Source of the DNA: Oligoflexales bacterium
Lineage (GTDB): Bacteria; Bdellovibrionota; Oligoflexia; Oligoflexales; Oligoflexaceae
Length of the DNA stretch: 8,431 bases
Assembly: GCA_015232735.1 (NCBI GenBank)
Contig: JADFZC010000096.1
Coordinates: 1 to 8,431, forward strand
Reading direction: 5' to 3'
Shown here: positions 1-6,199 of the stretch, piece by piece
How positions within the stretch are numbered: the stretch's first letter is position 1
Layout: each line of letters opens with the position of its first letter
Program-made: the position numbers and the translations under genes
The notes under the pieces: model-generated
The model's input: the letters and a program-made list of their open reading frames with translations, nothing else
What the model was told of the DNA's origin: nothing
Database searches by the model: none

Positions 1-2
1 TT

Positions 3-578
3 GCGATGGTATTGTCTGCCGCGGCCTATGGCAAACTTCAATCCGCGGCAAACGGAAGAAAAAAAGACACCTTCAAGGGAATTGCCGTCTCCATTCTGGC
101 GGGACTTCTTATGGGGGTCTTTTTCAGGTTTATCATGGCATCGATCGGCACTTCTGATTACTCAAATCTGATACCCGGCAGACTCAGCCCATACAGCGCG
201 ATAGCGGTCTTCTCGCTCGCCGTTTTTGTTTCCAATTTCCTTTGGAATTCCTTAAACATGTATTTTCCCCTAACCGGATCTGGCTGCAGGTACTCAGATT
301 ATTTCTCGAAAGGTTCGTTTTTTGTCCACCTTATTGGAATGCTTGGCGGGGTTATATGGGCAGTGGGAACTTCTTTCAGCATAATCGCCTCCGGGGCCGC
401 GGGGCCATCGATATCCTATGGCCTTGGCCAGGGCGCCACAATGGTTGCGGCAATATGGGGCGTCTTTATATGGAGGGAGTTCAAAGACGCGCCAAAGGGA
501 ACGAACAAATTGCTGACTTTGATGTTCGTTGGTTACATTTCCGGTCTTTTAATGATAATAGCATCAAGGTTATATTGA
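3..578 (+). CDS. DMT-superfamily sugar permease (RhaT/GRP-like), 3' part
   Basis: This is the C-terminal part of an integral inner-membrane transporter. The frame is open to the left edge, so the Met at base 6 is probably internal. About 191 residues are visible; such permeases are usually about 300-350. Five hydrophobic segments can be seen, at roughly residues 24-46, 63-83, 104-130, 136-156 and 167-189, counted from the Met at base 6. The stretch SYGLGQGATMVAAIWGVFIW, followed by a charged REFKDAPKGTN loop, is the kind of signature I associate with the drug/metabolite transporter superfamily, glucose/rhamnose/ureide permease branch. It lies 34 bp upstream of rhaD in the same direction, so co-transcription is likely and L-rhamnose or a related deoxy-sugar is the best substrate guess. 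That substrate is inferred from the neighbour, not from a binding motif, so no symbol is given. It could instead be a glucose or multidrug-annotated DMT permease. Confidence 0.72.
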   Translation, partial: AMVLSAAAYGKLQSAANGRKKDTFKGIAVSILAGLLMGVFFRFIMASIGTSDYSNLIPGRLSPYSAIAVFSLAVFVSNFLWNSLNMYFPLTGSGCRYSDYFSKGSFFVHLIGMLGGVIWAVGTSFSIIASGAAGPSISYGLGQGATMVAAIWGVFIWREFKDAPKGTNKLLTLMFVGYISGLLMIIASRLY

Positions 579-612
579 TTATGCTGGTTTACTTTTGAAT
601 TAAAGGTGATTT

Positions 613-1416
613 ATGAATGACAGGTTAAATATCGTGCTTGACCAGGTGCGCGAGGTCTCCGGATACATCTGGCAAAAAGGTTGGGCTGAAAGAAACGCTG
701 GGAACATCTCTGTAAATGTTACGGATGAATGCAAGGACTCTATCAGGGATTTGTCGTCATCGAGCTACGTCAGGTATGAAGGGATATATCCTGCGCTCGG
801 TGACAGCTATTTCTTTCTGTCGGGCACAGGTCTGAGGATAAGGGACCTGGCAAAGGATATCCCCTCTTTGAAGAGAAACGCCTGCATATTGAAAATAGAC
901 AGCGAGGCAAAGGGCTATCATATGGTATGGGGGGGAGAGGCCGAATATTTCAGGCCCACTTCTGAATTTATTTCCCATCTGAGCATACATATGGACCTGA
1001 TAAGGAGAAATACCGGGCATAAAGCCATCGTGCATACCCATCCTCAGGAGCTTATAGCGCTTACCCACTCGGAAAAATACTGCAAAAGCGGAAAACAGAT
1101 AACCGACTATCTCTGGAGGATGCTGCCCGAGGTTAGGGCCTTTGTCCCTAAGGGACTTTCGCTGATACCCTACGCCCTGCCCGGTTCGAAGCGCCTGGCT
1201 GAACTTACCGTGAAGGCTCTTCCCCACTGCAATGTGGCATTATGGGAGAAACACGGTGCTCTTGCAACAGGGCCTGACATTATAGAGGCTTTTGACTTCA
1301 TAGATGTCGCCAACAAGGGAGCAATAATCTTTTTGAAGTGCCTTTCAGCGGGATATGTTCCCAAGGGCCTTTCCGATGGAGAGATTGACGAGCTGGTAAG
1401 AGCTTTCAAACTGTAA
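613..1416 (+). CDS. rhaD: Rhamnulose-1-phosphate aldolase (class II aldolase)
   Basis: Cytosolic Zn-dependent aldolase that cleaves L-rhamnulose 1-phosphate to dihydroxyacetone phosphate and L-lactaldehyde. The 267 residues are close to the 274 of the E. coli enzyme. The family landmarks are visible. An early KGWAERNAGNIS segment (residues 22-33) matches KGWDERNGGNLT in RhaD. SGTGLRIRDL (70-79) matches the phosphate-binding loop region. PTSEF holds the catalytic Glu at 118. VHTHPQ holds zinc ligands His141 and His143, and LWEKHGAL holds the third ligand, His214. The DSEAKGYHMVWG segment (96-107) corresponds to VDSDGAGYHILWG, which separates RhaD from fuculose aldolase FucA. The start is the ATG preceded by AAAGGTGAT with good spacing. 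It follows the permease gene by 34 bp. The TAA stop is duplicated by a repeat insertion immediately downstream, so the reading frame is intact. No promoter is visible inside the window; it should lie upstream of the permease. Confidence 0.92.
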   Translation: MNDRLNIVLDQVREVSGYIWQKGWAERNAGNISVNVTDECKDSIRDLSSSSYVRYEGIYPALGDSYFFLSGTGLRIRDLAKDIPSLKRNACILKIDSEAKGYHMVWGGEAEYFRPTSEFISHLSIHMDLIRRNTGHKAIVHTHPQELIALTHSEKYCKSGKQITDYLWRMLPEVRAFVPKGLSLIPYALPGSKRLAELTVKALPHCNVALWEKHGALATGPDIIEAFDFIDVANKGAIIFLKCLSAGYVPKGLSDGEIDELVRAFKL

Positions 1417-1663
1417 GAGCCTGTCTAAAAAGGGGTGGATCAAGGCGCGAGGAGGAGGGCGACCTACGTTTACATACCGGTAAATGAGGATCGCCCGACG
1501 ACGATTAACGTAGAGTCCGACCCTTTTTAGAGCCTGTTGAAAAAGCCGGGAATCAAGGCGCGAGGAGGAGGAAAACCGGAGTTTACGCGCTGGTAAATGA
1601 GGATTTTTTAGGCGACGAGCAACGCCGAGTCATGGCTTTTTCAACAGGCTCTTAGACAGGCTC
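1417..1663. mobile_element. Outer 122-bp MITE-like element, split by a nested copy
   Basis: A non-coding palindromic element. Its left terminal inverted repeat is GAGCCTGTCTAAAAAGGG (1417-1434). The matching right repeat is broken into CCCTTTTTA(G) at 1521-1530 and (G)ACAGGCTC ending at 1663. Removing the inner element plus one target copy (125 bp) restores a perfect right arm and leaves exactly 122 bp, the same length as the inner element. It is flanked by TAA at 1414-1416 and TAA at 1664-1666, a 3-bp target duplication that is also the rhaD stop codon. There is no open frame of note, so it must have been moved by a transposase in trans. Inner features are a conserved ATCAAGGCGCGAGGAGG block and a TTTAC...GTAAA hairpin. 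Lying between convergent genes, it may now act as a bidirectional transcription terminator (inference). Confidence 0.85.
1530..1651. mobile_element. Inner 122-bp MITE-like element nested in the first
   Basis: The terminal inverted repeats are perfect: GAGCCTGTTGAAAAAGCC at 1530-1547 pairs with its exact complement at 1634-1651. It is flanked by TTA at 1527-1529 and TTA at 1652-1654, read as a 3-bp target duplication. The flanking G allows other splits of the same TTAG, such as 4 bp TTAG or 2 bp TA. It lies in the same orientation as the outer element and aligns with it without gaps at about 75 of 122 positions. A 20-base identical core lies at 1552-1571, and GGTAAATGAGGAT is shared further on. 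It interrupts the outer element's right arm, so it arrived later. It codes for nothing visible. Confidence 0.88.
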
Positions 1664-1679
1664 TAACATAACACGGCTC

Positions 1680-1997
1680 TTATGATTTCCTGCACAGCCC
1701 CCTTAAGATTATCCTCTGGTCATATGACAGAAAGAAAAAACTTGTTACGTGTTCAGTTGTTACCTGGGAAATCCGTCCCTTGCACTTCTTTTCAAGCTCG
1801 TGATATCCACTCTGGACATAGTCGGTCTTCGTCTGAAAACTCAGGACGACAAAATCCTTTTGTTCGACAGTGACCCACTCGCCCTTGTCATAAGTCATGT
1901 TTCTGTCCATAGAGCTTACATAGAGCTGATGGACGGAGTGGGCGCAGGAATCAAGAAAAGTAATAAACACACCATATACAAGCAAACGAAATATCAT
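1680..1997 (-). CDS. Small lipoprotein A (Bor-like pattern), last of four
   Basis: Predicted envelope lipoprotein of 105 residues; function unknown. I chose the ATG at 1997 over upstream ATGs in the same frame because it follows AAGGGAT at proper spacing, starts 4 bp after the stop of lipoprotein B, and puts a signal peptide at the N-terminus: MIFRLLVYGVFITFLDSC, with lipobox LDSC and lipidated Cys18. The residue after Cys is Ala, so it lacks the Asp inner-membrane retention signal known from enterobacteria. The mature part has KGEWV near residue 38, a Cys72 in the segment ELEKKCKG, an aromatic run SFFFL (86-90) and a final GLC (Cys102). This matches the C..G...GYC pattern of the genes upstream, so it is probably a diverged paralogue. 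It is convergent with rhaD across the repeat element. It ends 14 bp from the element and has no other terminator. Confidence 0.75.
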   Translation of the reverse strand: MIFRLLVYGVFITFLDSCAHSVHQLYVSSMDRNMTYDKGEWVTVEQKDFVVLSFQTKTDYVQSGYHELEKKCKGRISQVTTEHVTSFFFLSYDQRIILRGLCRKS

Positions 1998-2001
1998 TGC
2001 A

Positions 2002-2334
2002 CTATCCCTTCTTTCCATCTTTGATGCAGTAACCTTCCATCTCAACCTCGGCCAGATAAATAAGGCCAAGGAAATAATTGGTGGTCTGATACTTTGCCAA
2101 AACTCCCTCTATGGCACCGTGCGGACACTGGGCGATAAGCCTCTCCTGCGCCTGTTCCACATAGGAGGTGCCAAATGGAATAAGCAGAATGACAGGGCGG
2201 CTTGCGTGACTCGAAATACGTCCCTTTCGCTCCGACTGCTGGGGAATCTGGCTTACGGAGATAGAATCGACCGTCATGCAGCCTTTAAGGAAAATCAAAA
2301 GCAGAAAGCCGAAAATAAAAGTTGAAAAGCGCAT
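2002..2334 (-). CDS. Small lipoprotein B (Bor-like pattern)
   Basis: A 110-residue predicted lipoprotein of unknown function. Two ATGs are possible: 2340 directly abuts GAGGAT, while 2334 has GAGG eight bases upstream, so 2334 is preferred (MRFSTFIFGFLLLIFLKGC). The lipobox is LKGC, with lipidated Cys19 followed by Met. The mature domain carries ERKGRIS, a hydrophobic strand PVILLIPFG, then ERLIAQCPHGAIEGVL, a YFLGLIYL strand and a final MEGYC. That spacing, Cys-x2-Gly then a strand pair ending in Cys, resembles the lambda Bor / Iss serum-resistance lipoprotein layout, where a C.G segment leads to a hydrophobic strand and a terminal YC. This is a pattern comparison by eye, not a database match. 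The two mature Cys (70 and 103) could form a disulfide. It sits 23 bp after lipoprotein C and 4 bp before lipoprotein A. Confidence 0.78.
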   Translation of the reverse strand: MRFSTFIFGFLLLIFLKGCMTVDSISVSQIPQQSERKGRISSHASRPVILLIPFGTSYVEQAQERLIAQCPHGAIEGVLAKYQTTNYFLGLIYLAEVEMEGYCIKDGKKG

Positions 2335-2357
2335 CTTCATATCCTCGCAAAAATTGT

Positions 2358-2789
2358 CTAATGGGACTCCTCCGGCCTTACAGCATCGGCATCAGGTTCA
2401 GCCGGTGTCTTTGCAATATCAGGTTCAATCACATCGTCGCTGTAGGCAACCTTACCGTGCTGCTGGCAAAATCCGCTGGCAAATGTCTCTCTCGCCCAGA
2501 AGAAGAAAAGAAAATACATCGTTCTGATATCCTTTGTCAGAACCCCCCTCACGTCTCCATTGGGACATTTCTCCTGCAGCTGTTTTGTAAGGCGAAGCAC
2601 TTCATCGTTGTCGAAATTGAAACCAAGAAAGATAAACTTGTAAACGCTTGTTTTTACCACCTTGCCCCTGTCTGCAGGAATATTTGTCTGAGAGACCGCC
2701 GCAGTATAGGAACAACCCTGCATGCATAAAATCAGCGCTGAGAGGAAAAGCGATACCAGGCAGGAATATCGGAAACTATGAATCTTCAT
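2358..2789 (-). CDS. Small lipoprotein C (Bor-like pattern) with acidic tail
   Basis: A 143-residue predicted lipoprotein of unknown function. GGGAG lies six bases before the ATG at 2789. The signal peptide runs to the lipobox MQGC (Cys26), followed by Ser. The mature domain aligns with lipoprotein B: DRGKVV (40-45), the strand YKFIFLGF, then LTKQLQEKCPNGDVRGVLTK with Cys75, a very hydrophobic MYFLFFFWA strand (91-99), and GFC (Cys108). Unlike the others it continues with a tail of about 30 residues rich in Asp, Glu, Pro and Ala (from about residue 117), probably disordered. It follows lipoprotein D by 12 bp and precedes B by 23 bp, so the four are very likely one transcript. Whether the tail reaches periplasmic partners or is incidental cannot be told. 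Confidence 0.78.
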   Translation of the reverse strand: MKIHSFRYSCLVSLFLSALILCMQGCSYTAAVSQTNIPADRGKVVKTSVYKFIFLGFNFDNDEVLRLTKQLQEKCPNGDVRGVLTKDIRTMYFLFFFWARETFASGFCQQHGKVAYSDDVIEPDIAKTPAEPDADAVRPEESH

Positions 2790-2801
2790 GATGCACTCCC
2801 T

Positions 2802-3236
2802 CTATTTGTTCACGCAGTAACCATCGATTCGGACGATTTCACCCTTGACTACCGGATATTCACGCGCCTCTCTGATCGAGGTTATGTTGGTAAGACGACC
2901 GGATTTGCATTCAGCCGACAGGCGATCCGCCATGTCGCGAACATAACCTTCATTATATACGGGTGTCCCGGTTTTAGGGCCCCACTGCATGAACATGGTG
3001 TAATATTCCACGGCCTTGCCCGCGCCTTCCATGGACTTGGATCCTACGCCCTTCCCTACTCCTTTCATAATCGCGGATATTTCCCGGAGATTGACGGTTG
3101 TCTCACTGACCTTGATGCTGACAGGCCTCGCCTTTGCCGATTCAACGTCGCTGAGCTGAACCTTGAAAAGGGCTGCGCATGAAGTCAGATTTAACACCAG
3201 AAAAACGAAGAAAAAAATCTTGATATTTTCTATCAT
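2802..3236 (-). CDS. Small lipoprotein D, first of four, most diverged
   Basis: A 144-residue predicted lipoprotein of unknown function. A weak purine-rich site, GAGAGAGA, lies eight to ten bases before the ATG. The signal peptide ends in lipobox LTSC (Cys20), followed by Ala. The N-terminal half of the mature chain differs from the other three: a strand-like PVSIKVSETTVNL is followed by a Gly-rich segment KGVGKGVGSKSMEGAGKA (58-75). The C-terminal half returns to the shared plan, with MADRLSAECKSGRLTNI (Cys110) and a final RIDGYC (Cys141). It is the promoter-proximal gene of the array, 134 bp downstream of the ABC1-kinase stop codon. It could be a fusion of the shared C-terminal half with another domain, or simply a fast-diverging paralogue. 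Confidence 0.75.
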   Translation of the reverse strand: MIENIKIFFFVFLVLNLTSCAALFKVQLSDVESAKARPVSIKVSETTVNLREISAIMKGVGKGVGSKSMEGAGKAVEYYTMFMQWGPKTGTPVYNEGYVRDMADRLSAECKSGRLTNITSIREAREYPVVKGEIVRIDGYCVNK

Positions 3237-3276
3237 GCCAAAATCTCTCTCGATGAGTTAATTTAATACGGGAGCT

Positions 3277-3306
3277 AGTTTAGCTGAAAAAATGGAGGGT
3301 CGGCAA
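3277..3306 (-). promoter_or_regulatory. Possible promoter of the lipoprotein array
   Basis: On the minus strand TTGCCG (3301-3306) is followed after 18 bp by TAAACT (3277-3282), about 40 bp before the lipoprotein D start. The fit to a housekeeping promoter is only moderate. The 134-bp gap after the kinase gene makes an own promoter plausible. No operator palindrome is seen. Confidence 0.25.
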
Positions 3307-3370
3307 CAGATACTTTACACCGGCGGCTGACTATGAAACCAAGAAGTCATTTCAGTCAGTCTGAGGAACA

Positions 3371-5929
3371 TTAATTTTCTTTTGCAGTGGGCTTTTCCAC
3401 CGGAGGGTGATTGAAACCTTGAAACATCTGCTTTGCAGACAGAAGTCTCTTGCTGATTTCCTTGAAAGGCAGATTCCCTTCACATTCCAGATTAAGCTTG
3501 GTCATAGTGGAATGCAGATAGCGATCAGCTATGAAGAGTATGATAATATCAAGGGCCTTCTGGGTGAAGTATTGCGCCCCTTTTGTATGAAGCACTGTTC
3601 TGATAAACCGGCTTAAGGGATCCTCCCCGTCTCGAGATTTCAGATAGCAGCAATCCACCATCACGGAAAGGAAATGTCGGATTTCCGGAGTCATGTCACC
3701 GTGGGTCAAATCAAGATATCCTACATTTACCATGGTATGAAAAAGTATCTCCGGATCCTCTGATATGATAGCCTCATGAATCCTCCAGATATTGACCGCC
3801 TCAGAATCGCTGACATGATACAGGCAGCCGAAATCAATACAGACGAGCTTGTCATCCAAAAACAGGAAATTGCCGGGATGCGGGTCCATTTGCAGGATAT
3901 TCAGCCCGAACCTGAGAAAATAGGTAAACCTGTACATTTTTTCAAAAACAATCGCCTTTTGATTCTGGTCGCAGGTTTCCATATATTCATAAAAATTGAG
4001 ACCTGAAACGTACTCGGTGACAAGGACTCTTGACGAAGACAGTTCATCGTAAACCCTGGGTACAATAAAGCCATCCTCCCGCTTCATCATCTTTCCTATC
4101 GTCGAATAAAGCTCAGCCTCCTTTTTAAGGTCGATATCCGTCGTGAAGATATTATGAATTATTTCATATACCCTGTTTTTATCAATGAGGGGCGAAGCCC
4201 TGTTCAGGAGAAAAACAAACCTTTTAATAATTTTCAAATCGGTTTTCACAACCTTGTCCATTCCGGGATAGAGTATTTTCACAGCAACCCACTCGCCGCT
4301 CTTAAGCCGGGCCTTATAAACCTGGGCCGTGCTGCCTATACCGATAGGCTCATTCGAAAATTCAGAGAACATTTCGCCAATTTTCCGCCCTGTGTCCTCT
4401 TCAAGGATTTTTTCAAACACCTTTCTCTCGATGACTTTTGATGTCCATAGAATTTTTTTCATATTTTCGAGGACTTCATCGGGCAATCCCTGAAACAGAA
4501 AAATGGAGTGCGCCAATTTCTGAACAGGTCCCTTAAGCTCGCCGCCGGCATAGTCAGCTATGAGATTTGACAATTTTATCCAGAATTCGTTGAAAAGCTG
4601 TGATTTGTCTTCCCCTCTGAACCACTCCTTTCCTTTCATTTTAATCATTTGAAAAGTAACTTTCGCCGTCAGCTCTGCCAAAGTCAGTGTCCTTGCGATA
4701 CCAGTGGCAAGATCGCGTTTTTGGCTTGTATGCCTTGTCGATTCACCGATAAAATTTAATTTGTCATCGATATCGCCCAGCAAATTATGCAATTTTTCTA
4801 TTTTACCGTTCGATAAGAAAGCCGACCGGCTTTGATATTCATTCATTATAAAAATCGCAAACCTGTGCTGCCTGTTTCTGTAAAGCCAGCGAATGACAGC
4901 GCACAGAAAAAGTATGACTCCCTCGCTCGTCCGCCTTTTAAAGACATTTTCAAGAAAAACTCCAAGGTTTTTCATTTTTGCAAGTATCGGTTCCTTTGAT
5001 TTGTAAAGCGATTCCACGACAAGGTAAAACTCGAGAATCTCGAAAGTCTCTCTGTCGTATCCGCCACTTTTCAAATTGGAATTTTTTACATGCTGACCTA
5101 TCGATACCTTGTTGATGTCATCCCTGCTCCTTGAGGAATATATCCAAAGGGCGGAAAGCGCCGCATACGCAGGAGATTTTTTAAAATCAATTTTCTTCTG
5201 CATATCGATGAGACATGCATTTCCGTCGCCCCTCGCCGCCCGGGCAAGTGCTGTCTCCCAGGAAACAATTATGTTTTGCTCCCCGGAAAGCTTTTGTGTG
5301 CTTTCAAGATAATAGCATATGTCCAGGGTGCTTTCGTACTTTCCAAGAATCCTAAGTGCCTTCAGGATCCCGATTTTTGCCGTTATCGCCTCATTAAAAT
5401 CTTTTGCGTAGACTTCCAGTCTCAGATAGAGATCCAGGCTTTCAGCGATGTAACCAAGTGTAAAACAGGCATGAGCCGCACTGCACTGTTCTTCAAAGTC
5501 GAGATCATCCTCATCGTCAAGTCCCGTGGATTTTTCAACAGAACTGGCAATATGATAATTCCATACGGGCAAGAGCGCAAAGTTCTTTTCAGACAGAATC
5601 TGCGATTTGACCCGATAAAGCTCCCCATACAAAGTACTGGCCCTGGAAGTATATGGCTTGACGCCAAGCCTCATCAGGATAAACTCTCCGCATTTAACCC
5701 ATTCATCAAGCTCCTTGTCAGTCAGGAAAGCCGATATTTCCGGATCTTTCAATATCCAGAGAACATAGAAAAAAGCATTTTTCAGATCAAATGCATTCTG
5801 GTTTTTATTTCCGATAAACTCGACACAATGCTCTTTCGCGGCCACCACGCCGCTCTCGTTCTTAAATTTGTCCAGCTTCTCGAAAACAGATGATTCGATA
5901 ACCTTGAAGTCATGCGTATTGTTTCTCAT
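3371..5929 (-). CDS. ABC1/ADCK (UbiB/COQ8)-family atypical kinase with long helical N-terminal domain
   Basis: An 852-residue protein, much longer than the usual 450-550 of ABC1 proteins. Residues 1-400 are helical. The segment around 148-210 (CFTLGYIAESLDLYLRLE..., ALRILGKYESTLDICYYLES) looks like tetratricopeptide repeats, so a scaffold or partner-binding role is inferred. The kinase-like domain spans about 460-830. GPVQKLAH (468-474) stands where the family has KxGQ. PIGIGSTAQVY (528-538) replaces the Ala-rich loop. The ATP-binding Lys is K551 in VAVKILYPG, and LKKEAE contains the conserved Glu604. DPHPGN (682-687) and the DFG motif (D699) are intact, so nucleotide binding looks preserved. 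Family members support ubiquinone synthesis or lipid homeostasis at membranes; which applies here is unknown. The start has GGGAGAA nine bases upstream. It stands alone, with 270 bp before it and 134 bp after it. Closest in layout to ADCK/AarF proteins, not clearly the UbiB orthologue. Confidence 0.88.
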   Translation of the reverse strand: MRNNTHDFKVIESSVFEKLDKFKNESGVVAAKEHCVEFIGNKNQNAFDLKNAFFYVLWILKDPEISAFLTDKELDEWVKCGEFILMRLGVKPYTSRASTLYGELYRVKSQILSEKNFALLPVWNYHIASSVEKSTGLDDEDDLDFEEQCSAAHACFTLGYIAESLDLYLRLEVYAKDFNEAITAKIGILKALRILGKYESTLDICYYLESTQKLSGEQNIIVSWETALARAARGDGNACLIDMQKKIDFKKSPAYAALSALWIYSSRSRDDINKVSIGQHVKNSNLKSGGYDRETFEILEFYLVVESLYKSKEPILAKMKNLGVFLENVFKRRTSEGVILFLCAVIRWLYRNRQHRFAIFIMNEYQSRSAFLSNGKIEKLHNLLGDIDDKLNFIGESTRHTSQKRDLATGIARTLTLAELTAKVTFQMIKMKGKEWFRGEDKSQLFNEFWIKLSNLIADYAGGELKGPVQKLAHSIFLFQGLPDEVLENMKKILWTSKVIERKVFEKILEEDTGRKIGEMFSEFSNEPIGIGSTAQVYKARLKSGEWVAVKILYPGMDKVVKTDLKIIKRFVFLLNRASPLIDKNRVYEIIHNIFTTDIDLKKEAELYSTIGKMMKREDGFIVPRVYDELSSSRVLVTEYVSGLNFYEYMETCDQNQKAIVFEKMYRFTYFLRFGLNILQMDPHPGNFLFLDDKLVCIDFGCLYHVSDSEAVNIWRIHEAIISEDPEILFHTMVNVGYLDLTHGDMTPEIRHFLSVMVDCCYLKSRDGEDPLSRFIRTVLHTKGAQYFTQKALDIIILFIADRYLHSTMTKLNLECEGNLPFKEISKRLLSAKQMFQGFNHPPVEKPTAKEN

Positions 5930-6104
5930 TAGTGGCTTCTCCCAGATATGAATTTTTTTCCATACTTATTCATGATTCAAGAACTGTTCCAGGCGGGTCC
6001 CCGGGAAGGTTTTAAATCGGCTATGACAATAAACTGAATTTACGGGAATTTATGGAGGCTTGAAGATTCACTTGTTGAGTTAAAACAGATTTTTTTTTGT
6101 CTTT

Positions 6105-6150
6105 GTAAGGTATTATGACATGTATTGTCATTTTTTTTATCAAACCTTAC
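6105..6150. other. Nested inverted repeats with a T8 run in the gap between mazF and the kinase gene
   Basis: Outer arms GTAAGGT (6105-6111) and ACCTTAC (6144-6150) enclose inner arms ATGACA (6115-6120) and TGTCAT (6126-6131), the latter running into eight Ts. On the plus strand this looks like a small intrinsic terminator, but no plus-strand gene ends here. On the minus strand it follows mazF by about 50 bp and precedes the kinase gene by about 175 bp. It could be an operator, a weak mazF terminator, or chance in AT-rich sequence. The rest of the 5930-6199 gap holds no gene that I can support and no convincing promoter. Confidence 0.35.
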
Positions 6151-6199
6151 CCTCTTGATCGAATTACCCATCTCAACCTATGGTTTGCAATGGACTGCT

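Noticed and set aside
242..598. 118-residue plus-strand open frame
   Set aside because: It lies inside the permease gene in another frame, is rich in Trp/Arg/His without domain features, and has no ribosome site.
757..1227. 156-residue minus-strand open frame opposite rhaD
   Set aside because: Antisense shadow of a gene with clear aldolase motifs; no independent support.
1417..1663. CRISPR-like or tandem repeat
   Set aside because: Two units only, with palindromic ends and target duplications; the arrangement is nested rather than spaced direct repeats.
1680..2069. Longer form of lipoprotein A starting at 2069
   Set aside because: It would overlap lipoprotein B by 68 bp and bury the signal peptide; the ATG at 1997 has a good ribosome site and correct signal-peptide placement.
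2322..2729. Plus-strand open frames opposite the lipoprotein genes (also 1749-2024, 2119-2325 and 2778-3182)
   Set aside because: The minus-strand genes have lipobox signal peptides, ribosome sites and operon spacing; the plus-strand frames have none.
3327..3359. Hairpin CTGACT/AGTCAG with GAAA/TTTC after the kinase stop, as a terminator
   Set aside because: The stem has a 2-base bulge and an 11-base loop, and no T-run follows on the minus strand; too weak to call.
5276..5893. 205-residue plus-strand open frame opposite the kinase gene
   Set aside because: Shadow of the 852-residue gene; no ribosome site and no recognisable domain.
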